A stretch of 64,000 nucleotides of DNA from positions 565,763,940 through 565,827,939 of the forward strand of contig CM048746.1 of the NCBI GenBank assembly GCA_026315105.1. Reading direction: 5' to 3'. The stretch is from Locusta migratoria (lineage: Eukaryota; Arthropoda; Insecta; Orthoptera; Acrididae). Both the position numbers and the translations under genes were made by a program. The notes below the pieces were generated by a model. It searched no databases. It saw nothing but the letters and a program-made list of their open reading frames with translations, and was not told the origin of the DNA. Position 1 is the first letter of the stretch; the number at the start of each line of letters is the position of its first letter. Below, one piece after another: positions 31,390 through 44,210 of this stretch.

Positions 31390-34300
31390 TTTTAATAATA
31401 TTAGCATCAATATTTTAATTACTACATGAGGATCCGCCTCTCTATATGAGGAAGTTAATCTAAAGAACTATCTTAGATATTTCAATATACTTTTACCATG
31501 AAGTTTTGTGCACAGCAATTTAAGTATGCATTGCTATCTGTTCCATATTTAATTAGCTTTTGCAGAGACATCTCAAGGAAACGCTAGATGCTATCAACGT
31601 CATTCCATACGCCAGGAGGTAAAAGTTTTAACAGCAATCAGTCACAGCGCAGCTTGACTAGCATTTTTGCATATATCAACAAAGTTCCTCGTCACGTTTT
31701 TCTGTCTGTGAATGCTAATCGCAGGAAGTGGCATGCGGAGTTTTGTGTATATTATTTCTTACCGCTACCCTAGTAAAATTATACATACCTGGTGATACCA
31801 AGTCAGGACAAGTCAATAATTCAGTAACTAATTACCAGAACACAAGCGTTTAAGTAATTTTTGAAATTACCTACGAAGACAAGACTGGAGCAAGGTTAAA
31901 TATTTTAGATTTACAACTGCACTTGTATCTTTGAAAAACGAAACCACAGTTAAATTCCAGTAATGAAGTTGGTTTCAAACCAATCCACCATTACTTCATT
32001 CATACAAGCATACTGTTTCTAGTCGAGAGGAGATAAAGAATATAATGTACACGTAATGTGGTTTTTCGAGTGAATACCTAGGCACACACAATTAGACAAG
32101 AAGAATAGGAAAATAACGTCAGAAAGAAGAAAATGAAACATAAAAGATCAGATACATATCATTTCGACCAAAAGAACTAAACAGTAAATAGGGACATGCA
32201 GATGAATCTGAACATATGAAAGACCCGAACATCAATTACATTAAAAACAAAATAATGCGCAATTAACCAAATATCACAAATTAATAACGTAGTGACAGAA
32301 CCAGCTGATGAGCAGTTTCATTTGTTGAGTAAATTTCTGAAGAACAAAATAAATAAATAAAATGACCTACGTAAGTGAGACGCGTATTTTAATTCAAAAA
32401 TGAAAGTATACAAATGCGACAACAATGATCCCTTGTAGGCCATATGTTTCCTTCAGTTACTCATTACGATTGTAATTATCATCTGCCGACTCATCTTTCT
32501 TCGTGAAGTTAACAAAGTAAGCAAATAAAACCTATAGATGGTGTGATTGCTATCATCAGATGGTTTAAATTTTGATACAATGGTGAACATTCACGATACG
32601 TAATTAGGGCCGTCGCTAGCTCATATGTGATATTCAGAGTGATCCTCAATTCTCCTCAACGTTAAGAATTGTCCTTATCATGTACAGGGTGCACACGAAT
32701 AGTTGACACATTCAATATTTTCACATCATTTTTATTTTTGTAAGGGAAAACAGTTATCATTTGCAAGTCTCTAAATAATTACTGAAGCTAATGTGTGTTT
32801 CAATCTCCGTATTGCGTTCAAGCCTTCGTCGTCTTCTACCTCTCCGCTCTCCACACTTCCCTCAGCTTGAAAGGAGTACGTAATACAATTTTCCCTTAAT
32901 TTTCTTGTCATTCAGCCTTGAGCATATTTTTTGTATAAACTTAAGCTACAATTCTGTAGAAAACAAATTTACGTAATGTTTTGTATCATTTTATTCATCG
33001 ATATAACATGCTGTACTCATTTACATATCTCTGCTGTACACGAAAGACTTTGTTTTATCTTTGAAGTATGTCTTGCACTCGCAGTTATTGCGTTTAAGAG
33101 TCGTGTGACTGTGGTTTAGTTCGGTCGATGTGTAGAAGGCGTTGTAGAACGGTCGATAAAGTCTGTCGGTGTGTCAGTCTCGAGGAGTAAAAATCGGAAG
33201 ATTTAAGGCTGCCAGTCTGCAGATTGTAATTATTGTAAAGTTGATCATATTGAATGAGGTCATTAATAAGGTAAAACTTGTACATTTCTATTGTTATTGA
33301 TGGGTAGCTTGTGCTTGGAATATTGTAGTTGGTGTTCGTCTTTTGCTAATGAATACTGTTCAGTGCAGCTTCCATTTATCATTTAACCCTGAGTCATTTT
33401 AACGGTTCCACTTTCATTTCACCAATTTGAAATCAAATTTGCAAACCGATCTGATCATTGTTTCTTGTGATAGTGGTGCATAATAGTGTTATTAAATTTA
33501 TAAGTGTTAATTAGAACAGTTCAGTGTAGGCATTTTGACATGATCAATTGGTCTATTAATGAGAGGAGGAAGTAGTTTCTTCATAAATCCAGTGAAGTTC
33601 ATAGTCAGAGATTTTCTCAGTGTTAATGAACCCATATTATTAGGTCATTTAATGTTAGTAACAGTTAAAGTGATTTGTCTGATGAGAAGAGAAACAGTTA
33701 GATCACGTAAAGAGATAATAAACATTTGCAGTGTCTGATATTTTGAAAACATTACCAGATTTGTAGGACATTTTTATATCTTGGTATCAGTATGGTAATT
33801 GTTGTACAGATAGGTACATTATCAAGTGCAGTGATTTTGGTATCCAATTAATTTTAAATGTCTTTGAAATGATATTTATTCAACTGACAAAATATCACAG
33901 TTGCAGCACGCTGTTTTGTTGGCTCTCGCAGTCTAACTGTGCATGTATAGTTTGGCTACTAGTATATGGTGCACGCTAACAAATCTGAACATTTCATTTG
34001 TTCACATTGTTTCTCACACAAGAGATTAATGTGTAGACCAATTACGAGTTTAATTACAGTTGATTTATTAATTACTGTACAATTTAAAGTGTTATCCGTT
34101 GCGTATGAAACAAAACCATATATGCGTAAGGCTACTGCATTCCATGTCAGTTGTAATTTATTCTAACAGGGCAAAGGCAGATACTAAGTCTCATTTCTTA
34201 GTCAAGTTATTTTGTAGCCAAAACCATAACAGAAAATTTATTTGGAAATTTTAGCGGGCACGGTCACTTAACACAGTGACACGATTGTTCTGACACATAC

Positions 34301-36840
34301 ACTACTTTTATCATCCACTTTTAAGTCGCAAAATCGTGATGAACCATGATGTTTCTTACCAACTTATGTCTGCCACCGGTGAAAATATATATTTAATTCG
34401 TAACCTGCTGTATAATTTTTTTTTAATTTTTTCTTAAACATTGAACTAGTTTCTTGACATATCTGTTACATTAATCAATGCCGATTTATTTATAACAGAA
34501 ATTAAAATAATAACAATAGACTCTGCTAAATAATTACTCGATCCTTCATTGCTCTGTTTACCTTATCCAAACAGTGGTCTTCCTCTTCCATGTGTAACCA
34601 TTATCACTATACACCCTCTCCTTTCTCTCTGACACACACACACACACTCACATACAAACACACACACACTTTTCTTCTCTTCGGTCATTTACTGATGTAA
34701 TAATTACTTGATATCTGAGAATATACCTTATTAATCTAAGCATTCGTACATCTACTTCTCTTAACTGTGTCCTTTCTAACAACTGGGCTGAAATAAGTTC
34801 AGTGTAATTAAACAGTTCTATAAATGTTTATAAATTTACAAACAATTGTCGTGTCGAGCAAATTCCTTGCAGAAACTTGTATGTTGATTAACAATGTCAG
34901 AGTTCTAGCGTATCTAAACAAAAATAATTACTTATTTCTCTCCTTTTATGTCCTTTTTTTCCTAGTTCACACAATTCATACAAATCTACAGCTTTATTCC
35001 GATCTAGGTACAATTTTCTACACTTGACCTTCAACACAAGGTAGATTACTACCGACGTAAGATGGGGGAAGATACCTTAAAACAGATTTTGACATTGTTT
35101 CGCCGATCATCATAAATGATGACACTTATGGGCATATCTTCACGAAGAACCTTTTTTCTACTCCGCTAGCCACCATTTTGTGCATGGCGGTGGGTATCTT
35201 GCAATAAACAGTGGCACCGATTCACCGATGTGTTGGATTGGCATATGTATGTAATTTTTTCTTCCGTAGGCCGGGGAAGGAGGAGATGGATTGGGAGAGG
35301 TGGAGAAGGCGGGAAGACTTGGACAGAGAATGGGGGAGGAGACTCATAGAGGACAACAGCAAAAAATGGACAATAGTAGATGAACAGAGAGAGATGGAAG
35401 GAAGGAAGCGTTACGTCTCATCGACGCTGTGATCGTTAGAGACGGGCACACGCACGGATAGTTTTTGTCAAACGTGGCCAAGGAACTCGGACGCGACCTT
35501 TGAAAACAGGCGGTGGAGGAACAGGTGAACAGAGAAAGGTAAGGAATAAAAGGACTAAAAATACGTAATGTACGAAATGTTGTGATATACATGTACCCTA
35601 GCATATATCAGAAGATGGGGAAAAGAACAGAAGTATGGAATAAATAAATAAATAAATAAGCGGGCAACGCCGACTTTTCAGTTGGTTGTATATGTTTAAA
35701 ACATACTTATAACCTATATACAGTAGGCACCAATATCACGTGAGCTTTAGTCGAAACGAAGCAAAAGAAAACTTATAAACGTCATCAAATTTTTTTATGG
35801 ATGCAAATTTAAGAGCTTCCGTAAAAAGTTTGTACAAATCTAAATGATACATGCAGACTTAGGAGGTCCGAGAGACAAATTAAAACATTCTTCCTGCTAT
35901 ATGGACACTGTTCCTAAATAAGATCCATATGTTCGGCTGTTTCTTTAAACAGGCGGTCCCTCAGTAGTGTTCTAGTAAGATGAACGTCGATTTTTTGGCA
36001 TCTATGATGTCGGCCCTTCGTCAAGTTTTCCTCTCAAGTGAGATAAATGGATGTTATTTCCACATGTAGAGAAAACTTGAAGATTTCGGATTAACTGAGG
36101 AATACCGCAACAATGAAGAATTAAGACTTCACCCAAGCATGTATGCATCTCTGGCATTTGTAAAACCGGAGATCATAAGCAACGGAAGTGTTAAAATTCA
36201 CGAAGAAGCTCCTGGTAAAGATAGGCTGTCGAAATTCCACTTTGTCGGCACCTCGCTAAAGAATGAGGATATCCCCATAGAAATCCAGAATTGCTACGAG
36301 AAAAGACACCAAACTACAAATGATGTTTAGGTATGGCATAACAAATAATAATTCTGGAAACCCTTGCACAAGAATTCCGTATTTGACAGAGTGCTTGAAG
36401 AAGGATGCGGAGTTCACAAACTGCATGTACATGAAGATGAACCTTGGAGAGAAGAAGTATCTGAAGCTGGAGGACAGAATAGAGAGAAACATAAAAATTA
36501 TGAAGACACTGTTAACATCAGATTATGGTTGAAAATCATTCTACATATTCATAAACTGGACTAACGCACAATGTAAAATACTATAAAGCTGTGAAGACCT
36601 CTGCGTTCTCGAGATTATTAGTGAACTGAAGTAGTACTATTGGCGCTAACATTATCTACTTCTTTATTACCTGTAAAAACGAATAGAAGTAGAAAGTGTG
36701 ATCACTTGTCGAGTACGCCGTTTCGTCGTTTGTCGGCGCTACCTTCGATTTACGCCCTATTCTCGCATGCAGTGAAGTTACACCTTTACATTCGTACCTC
36801 TATTTCGTCGTTTGCGTTTTATAAAGTCACAAGTGTCATA
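31390..36840. other. 5.4-kb AT-rich stretch without recognisable gene
   Basis: I see no frame with family character. The longest frames are short and repetitive in composition. Notable but minor: CA repeats at 34630-34671, a taaataaataaataa run near 35640 and an open frame at 36139-36330 with no recognisable motif. It could hold introns or UTR of a gene whose exons I cannot see. Confidence 0.45.
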
Positions 36841-36844
36841 TATA

Positions 36845-37529
36845 CAGGGTGAATCACCTAACACTTTCTCCGAAAATATTGCGGAAACGGAAAGTGCGAT
36901 AGATGTGCAGTTTTAACAGAATGGATTGGTAGTCAGGGACTCGCATTGTTAGCCAATAAACAGATTCTAAAAGTACCTAGAAAGTATATTTTTATGCAAA
37001 ACTACAATTTTTCAAATGGAACAATGGTTATTTCTATCATTTACTGGAATTTTTTACAAAAGCTGTGTACAAAGAGTTTTGAATGACATTTTCATGGCGT
37101 TTAGTTTGGCAGCTACAACCATTCAAAGTTTTGGGGGCGGAGGCGACGACTGCGTAGCTCATTGGCGGGTGGTCATGAGACAGTAGGCCGTGTCCCAGCA
37201 GGAGCTAGCCACTCTGCCAGTCAGCTTCGCTATCGCAGCATCCGGCTCCAAAACGTAACTTCTAAACTAAACGTGATAAAAATGTCATTCAAAATTCTTT
37301 GTACACAGCTGGTGTCAAAAATTCCACTGCATCATAGAAACAACCATTGTTCCACTTTAAAAAAAACTGTATGTTTGCATAAAAAATACACTTCTAAGTA
37401 ATATTACAATCTGTTTGTTGGCTAAAAATACGAGCCCCTGACTACCAATACATTCTGTGAAAACCGCGCGGCAATCGTACTTTCCGTTTCCGCAGTATTT
37501 ACGATGCAAGTGTTAGGTGATTCATCCTG
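36845..37529. mobile_element. Palindromic MITE with tata target duplication
   Basis: The left end cagggtgaatcacctaacac and the complement of the right end caggatgaatcacctaacac match. The arms remain complementary for about 280 bp (ggaaacggaaagtgcgat, gattggtagtcaggg, gaacaatggtt, tgtgtacaaaga). The short centre is GC-richer (about 37120-37250). The flanking tata lies at 36841-36844 and 37530-37533. A non-autonomous DNA element or foldback. Confidence 0.8.
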
Positions 37530-37754
37530 TATATCGGAGAAACATATTTAATCCTTATTATTTAAACCAAGTCTCAATACTGATTATTGCAGTTTTTTTA
37601 ATGTTCTCTCCTGGAAACAGTAGAACACCGTAGTACATAATCTGCACGACTTCTCAAACAGTACCCCTCCCTACCCCCTCCACAGAACCGAAAGCCTCTC
37701 GCTCGAGGCGGAGTGCGATCGGCCACCTCCGCCATTACCCGGTCCATCCACAAA

Positions 37755-39400
37755 CATGCCGTTCGGGACAGCCGGTTGCGGAACTGTCTTCCACGATTTG
37801 TTTGACCTGAGTGAGTAGATATGTCTTTCACGAGCGCCTTTGACTTATTTGTTTTGAACGTTTTCGCGAAGCTTGGTTCAGTTGTGTCTTGCAGCCTCCA
37901 GATATATTTAAAATTTTGCGTTGACATCTATAGTATAATGTAGATATTTATTCATGTAAGCCGTCTATGTAACTGAATAATACAAGTCTGTTTTGTCATA
38001 TGCATTTCGTCTTCATTTGTAAGGCATTTTTAGTGACAATTTCTGGTGGATACTGGTCTACATAGGGTGCTATTTCTGTGCCTTTAGGTTATTTTTTATT
38101 CCACTGGTCAAATATTTACACTGAAGATGGCTGTGAAATAAAGACGATATGCATATGGGAAAATAAACTTATATTATTATAAATAAACTTATATTTACAT
38201 CAATAAATATCTAAATTATATTATTAAAAGTAACTGTGGGACGAAAGGACAAAAAAGAAACTAACAATGTTTGCATTGACATCGTTTGCAGCTTACAATT
38301 CTGCCCATTTTTCATTACATAGAAAAACAAGTTTGTTGAAGTTGTAGGCCTACCTTTGAGTGGTTTTAGGTGGGACTGGGATTGAAATATCTTCGCTAAG
38401 ATTGACATTTAGTATAACAGCGTAGTGATCGCTACATACTGCATTATATACTTGAACTGTTGATCTAAATTTATTTGTGTAAACGAGTATTTGCACTAAG
38501 GTAGTCTTGGATGTGGGTGTTAGTCATGTGGGTTCATTTACAAGACCCTGCAGGTTATATAATTTTTACAAGATTGGTAAGTGTGTCCGTGTTTCTGCTT
38601 TCAGTGAGAAAAATCAATTTTAAAGTCGCCATATACAGTAAAAGAAAGATCACACTGCAATGCGAACGGAATTTCTTTTTAATTGACATACTATTACTAG
38701 CATGGCATTAGACCAACACTAGGTAAATAATTGCAAATTACTCCAAATGCATTACTTTTTGTAGCCTACTTCTTTATTTATTTAAATGTTGTCCTCCAGT
38801 GTTATAAATGAACGTAACATATACATTAAAGATTCTTGGTTTCTTATCTCCAAATGTTTCTACTACATCATAAAAGTTTCAGTGATGTGTGTAAAATCTA
38901 TTTCATTGCAAATACTCTTCCATTTGGTTAGAGGACTGGCAATTACGATTTCCTGTCGGAAGTGCAATGTAGTAACTTGCAGGAAGAAAAATCTGATTAT
39001 GAACAGTGACAGTTTTAAACAGCAAAACTGAGGCGAGATGCAGGAATTTCTTTCCATGATCCACTTTCTCGATAATTTGTTTTTACACAACATTGTATGA
39101 ACGACGTTTTTCCTGCAACAGCTATTTTCTTAGTAATTCGTTTTTACAAAACGTGGTATGAACGAGATATTTCTTACGGATCTTTAATTTGCTGCTGACC
39201 ACAAACACAACTTTTCCTTGGACTCTGCGTATTATGCTGGAAACAACAAACACGGTAGCTTGTCAATCGATCTACTGCCATTAAAATTAAACGTCGCCCA
39301 CATCATCGTCAAAGATCATCCAATATACACTGAAAGACAGTCAGGTCAAAAAAATCGTGTAAGACAGTTCCGCAGCTGACTGTCCCGAACGGCGTGTCAT
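37755..39400. mobile_element. 1.65-kb DNA element bounded by ~75-bp inverted repeats
   Basis: 37755-37830 (atgccgttcgggacag, gcggaactgtctt, cacgatttgtttgacctga, gtctttca) is the reverse complement of 39330-39400. The interior has no transposase-like frame. It carries a degenerate ctgaagatggctgtgaaa motif near 38120 and two ~38-bp direct repeats (39074-39112, 39136-39174). Class uncertain. Confidence 0.6.
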
Positions 39401-39425
39401 CCACAATCCCTCCTGATTGAATTAA

Positions 39426-39460
39426 AAATTGTGCCGCGGCCAAGATTCGAACGAGGGAGC
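39426..39460 (-). mobile_element. Possible tRNA-like SINE head fragment
   Basis: Minus sense gttcgaatcttggccgcggc resembles a B box plus acceptor arm. No A box, tail or duplication was found. Confidence 0.25.
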
Positions 39461-39811
39461 TCCTGATTACTATTCAATACCTTTGATATATCGAGACCAA
39501 CTATATCTCTGGAAATTGATATATTAAATGCTAATGGGTACAGTCATAGGATTCAGTGCTTTACGCCGTGGTTCACAAGTGATAACAGACACTGGAGAAA
39601 CGTTAGATGACAATAAAAAAAAATCCAATTGTTAAAAGAACGTTTAATGTATGTAGTTTCAAGTATAGTTACAATCTTTTCTGGACGAGCTGCTGTTGGC
39701 GATTACACAGTCGGATGCCGGTCAGTTGCTTGGTAGGGTTTGCCGGACCTTGGCGTTGGCTCCTAAGGCAGGCAGTTCCAGTAGCAGCCCCATAATTAAG
39801 AAGGGCGCTTC

Positions 39812-39995
39812 AAAACTCAAATGTTCAAATATTTGTATAGCTTATGGGACTTAACTACGGGATCATCAGTCCCTAAACTTACAAACTACTTACGAACTAG
39901 CTAACACTAAGGACGGCACAAATATCCATGCCCGAGGGGGGATTCGAACCCCCGACCGTAGTGGCCGTGCAGACCGTGACTGACGCGGCCGCCAG
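39812..39995 (-). mobile_element. tRNA-derived SINE, head-truncated
   Basis: Tail aaatgttcaaatatttgtat, core atcatcagtccctaaactta and B-box complement ggattcgaaccccc. The head stops early at tgactgacgcggcc. The duplication gggcgcttc lies at 39803-39811 and 39996-40004. Confidence 0.88.
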
Positions 39996-40004
39996 GGGCG
40001 CTTC

Positions 40005-40670
40005 CCCGCTCTCGTCTTGTAAGTGTCCGCTTTTGAGCCGCCTACCTGACACAGCCAGTACCAAGGGACCTCCGAAATATTTAAATGACATTGTCGAATC
40101 TAAATACTGATTTAATTATTATTGATGGGACCCCATTACACAGATGGATTTTAGATTTAGTTGTATTATATAAGAACAAAATAATTCCTTCACTGCTCCA
40201 TACCGAAATACAGAGTTGTTCAATATCCGCAAATCGAAATATTATTTTAGCGATGTTTAATGTTGGTTTGCATTAAGTCAAACTGCGCTGCTTATGGATT
40301 AAACGACAATGAACGAGGCTTAGACAAGCTAGTTTCATTATTAGACTTTTTAGGCCAGAAACACTCTTTAATCCTAACGTACAGAACGAGAAAGTGTGAT
40401 CTCTCATCTCCAATAACATCGGCTAAGTAGGACTAAGGCGAGAATCTCCCACTGCGCAGCGCTGCGATCGTTTTGCGCGCTGTTCTGTTTATGTTTATAA
40501 CCGATATATCGTTGCTTCATTGCTGATTTCTGCATATTTCGGGTTTTTAAGCATTTTGCACTGGTACACATTGTTGATGGTGTTCGATATTACAGTAAAC
40601 CGAAAGACGTGAGTTCCAAGCAAATATTTCTACTGAATAAGTGGACGGTCTGTTAAACTGTAGTGATGAT
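40005..40670. other. Stretch without recognisable gene
   Basis: No supported feature. Confidence 0.4.
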
Positions 40671-40671
40671 G

Positions 40672-41014
40672 CTCAAATATTCAAAAGTTTGTAAACCTCT
40701 TGAACAAAACTGCTATGGTCATTAACCGCTAGACTTACAAACTATTTAAAATAACTTAAACTAACCTAAAGACAACAGACACACCCATGCCCCATGAACG
40801 ACTGGAACCTCCGACATCCCGTGGGAGTAGCCGACCGGTCTGAAGCGCCACGTTACGGATCGCGCGGCCTCCCGCGTCGGAGGTTCGAATCCTCCCTCGC
40901 ACATGGGTGTGTGTGTTGTCCTTAGGCCAGTTTTACTTAGTTTAAGTAGTTTGTAAGACTAGGGAGTGATGACCAACGAAGTTTGCTCCCATAGAATTAC
41001 AAACATTTGAACAT
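40672..41014. mobile_element. Two tRNA-SINEs in head-to-head orientation
   Basis: 40672-40819 is a minus copy (tail ctcaaatattcaaaagtttg, then cacacccatgccccatgaac, B-box complement tggaacctcc). 40821-41014 is a plus copy (head gtgggagtagccgaccggtc, B box ggttcgaatcctcc, gcacatgggtgtgtgtgttg, tail ending caaacatttgaacat). They meet at their tRNA-like heads and can form a hairpin. Confidence 0.8.
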
Positions 41015-42029
41015 ATCTCGGCCGCTCCACCGCTGCACCCGGGATTAATTGGCACTTTTAACCAAATCCAGTTCCTCGCGTTTTCCCAAAATTCTCCAAG
41101 TATTTGTATACCCTTTCAAAGCTAAGAAAATGTCCTACGATGACGAATATTCTGAATAAAACACCCATCAAATATTCAATACATTATGACAGTGATAACA
41201 CTTCTGATTTAAGCAGAACCCAGTTCTTTAGTAGGTTTAATTTTGGAGATGCACTAAAGTAAGTGTATTAAAAGCAGAAATAAAAAAATTAAAAGGTAAC
41301 TTGCCCAAAGCAAACAATCAACTCTATTCAGGGAAGGCTAGAGTAGTTTTGCTGCTGTAGGCACATTCCATTACAGTCACTTTGGGCAAGCAACGTTGTT
41401 GTAATCGCCGAAAACATAACATCGGACGAGGATTAAAATCGATAATTTTGTAATTCGTATTACACAACTGATAACATTTCACTCTACTTTATTCGCAGTA
41501 TTTCTAAAGGTGAGTTGTTATGTGTTATATTTTGTAGTAGATGTTAGTTGGTCTGCAGCATGAAGTGACACGGTAAGAATAAACGTCAGTGCTGCTATAT
41601 AATATTTAAAGCTCCCGTATTTCCTTTCCTTACTGCTTTAATAAATTGAAAATCCAAAAATTAATTACAGGTTTTTTTCCCTTGTTATTTCAGCCCCCCA
41701 TTGGGCAGGCTGGCAGCAGCTTAGTACGCCACTCTTCAGACCCTTGTGTATTGTGTTTGACATGTTGATTTTAATAAGTAAAAACAGTAGAAAATACTGA
41801 ATAATTTGAATTATAAACAGGTGATAAAAACGGTGGATAAAATACGTCGAAATTATTACTTAAAAACATACATATTCAGAGTAAAAACTGCCACAGTGGC
41901 TAAAAACACACGGGCACTGAGGCACTGGTAAAAGCACACGGCAACGAACTGTTCTCCCTGTTTGGCGGTTGATAAAATCTTAATATCGCACTAAGGCAGT
42001 AGAACACTAACACAACACTAGACGAAGCA
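41015..42029. other. Stretch without recognisable gene
   Basis: AT-rich. No supported feature. Confidence 0.4.
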
Positions 42030-43650
42030 GTGTTAAAACGTGGCACTGAAACCTCACAGGTGATATGGAAAGGAGGGAGGTGCGGAAGGCTGGGTGAGGG
42101 GGAGGCGGGAGGTGAAAGGACTCCTGGAGAAGGAAAAAGGAAGGGGGAGCCAGGCGAGGGAGGGAGCGGAAAGGAGGGGGAAGGAGAGGGGATGCTCTTA
42201 CATGAGGAAGGATTAAAGTTGATAGGAAGTACAGATGTTGGGACAGAGGGCGTCATCTACGAGGAGAAGCTGCTGTAAGTTAACCTAAGAGAGGATGTGG
42301 GGAGTATTGAGGTGAAGGAAGGGAGGGATAACTTGATAAAGGCGTGTCAGGGGCCCGCGATGAAGTAGAAGGTGGGATACCAGAGGGTGTTGGGGCTCTA
42401 TCATGTGGGAAACATACAGGATGCAGATGTGGAATTTGAGTAGATGGGGAAATGGAATGAGATCATATAGGATATGGGTAGGAAGGCAGATACAGTAGCC
42501 AAGGTGGAGGGCATGACACTCAAGGATCAGGAGGGATCGGTAGTAGGTGGTGGGGAGAAACCCAAGTGGGGTGGAACCAACACAAGGTGGAATACATTAG
42601 GGATTGGATTGGTAGGTGTAAAGAACGGTGGAGCGGTTGAGGCCTCATGTCTGGCCAGAGAGGAGCATGAGCAGATTGTGGTGGGATTTTCACAGTCATA
42701 GGTGAGGTTTCCAGAAAAAGGAGTGTTCAAGGGTGAGGGACGGTCATGGAATGTGAGGTATAGGTCTTGGTGGCGGTTCTATGACATGTGGGAAACATAG
42801 AGGATGCAGATGTGGAATTTGAGTAGATGGGGAAATGGAATGAGATCATATAGGATATGGGTAGGAAGGCAGATACAGTAGCCAAGGTGGAGGGCATGGC
42901 ACTCAAGGATCAGGAAGGATTGGTAGTAGGTGGTGGGGAGGGCAGAAACCCAAGTGGGGTGGAACCAACACAAGGTGGGGTATATTAGGGATTGAATTGG
43001 TAGGTGTAAAGGACGGTGGAGGGGTTGAGGCCTCATGTCTGGCCAGAGAGGAGCTTGAGCAGATTGTGGTGGGATTTTCACAGTCATAGGTGAGGTTTCC
43101 AGAAAAAGGAGTGTTCAAGGGTGAGGGACGGTCATGGAGTGTGAGGTATAGGTCATGGTGGCGGTTCTATGATGATTGCCTGGGATTTGGTGAGGTTACA
43201 ATAAAGGCTACTGGTTGCACCAGGTGGAAAAATCAGAAAGTTGAGACAGGAGAAAGTGTTGGGAGCAAGCGATCGAGGCTGCAAGGGCTAGGAAGGGAGT
43301 GTTGTCAGCAAACTGAAGCTGGGGTTGCGCAATATCTGCCGAGTAGATTAGGTAGAAGAGGGGGAAAGGACGGAGTCCTGGCATAGTCTGATGGAGGGGT
43401 ATAACAAATGAGGCTGGAATTGTTGACGGTAATATAGGACAGGCGAGAAAGGAAGCGATGAACCGGACATAATTGATAGCAAGGGCGTAGGTCTGGAGTT
43501 TGAGAAGGAGACCAGAATGCCATTCACAGTCATAAGCCTTCTCGATGTCGCGGGAGACAGAAATGGCGGCGTGAAGGGAATTCATCTGGACTGAAAGGAG
43601 GTGGGTGAGGTAAAGGACACTCAGCGGATCAAACTCTCCCATTTGTGCTT
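42030..43650 (-). pseudogene. Jockey/I-like LINE fragment with internal duplication
   Basis: The minus frame 43208-43642 shows DIEKAYDCEWHSGLLLKLQT, then INYVRFIASFL, PLFYLIYSADIAQPQLQF and ADNTPFLALA, ending LSQLSDFSTWCNQ. This is the RT palm from motif A to just past the catalytic box, with FADN where FADD is expected. Further 3' (42300-43200) the frames are broken and Pro/His-rich. A purine-rich strand (42050-42260) lies at the far end. Confidence 0.65.
42402..43167. repeat. 383-bp tandem duplication (two copies)
   Basis: 42402-42784 and 42785-43167 are near identical, both starting catgtgggaaacata and containing gatgcagatgtggaatttga, tagtaggtggtggggag and ccagaaaaaggagtgttcaa. The second copy has an extra ggca near 42940. 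It lies inside the LINE fragment. Confidence 0.9.
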
Positions 43651-44090
43651 TTAAACACTTCCTTTGATTGATTCTGAAAAAAGCTACGAATGCACACTAA
43701 ACATGACTTACATTTACCCCAACATTTTTTGTTAAGTTTCGTTGTGAGGAAGCAGCAGTAGGTTACTATTACAATGGAAAAACAAAATCGCTAGCGGAGC
43801 GAGTTTCTAACCTGCAACATTTCGCACTACAACCCAGAACTCTGTAGCTAACCTACACTTCAACTAGAATATCTACATCGATTTTGGATATTTACCGAAC
43901 CTAGATAACATTTAATTTTCAATAAAAATAATGAAGTTATTAATCAACTTAAAAACCGTCCTATTTTTAAGTTGGACCAAATCGCACACACTGTACAAAA
44001 TTTCATTACCATCAGTTTTGTATTCCGTAGTTTCGATATTCATCGCGGCGGAGAAACATTCTCTCACACATGGTATAGCACAGGGTATAT
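43651..44090. other. Stretch without recognisable gene
   Basis: No supported feature. Confidence 0.4.
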
Positions 44091-44094
44091 ATAG

Positions 44095-44154
44095 CATTAC
44101 TACCCGGCGTTGCCCAGGTATTTATTAATTTCAATCCTCTGCTAATCCATATCT

Positions 44155-44210
<56 letters not shown>

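Noticed and set aside
36139..36330. 63-codon open frame as a host exon
   Set aside because: No recognisable motif, no splice-signal support that I could judge, and no second copy. Noted in the gap entry only.
39074..39174. Two ~38-bp direct repeats with 62-bp spacing as a CRISPR-like or satellite array
   Set aside because: Only two imperfect units in a eukaryotic DNA element. Not an array.
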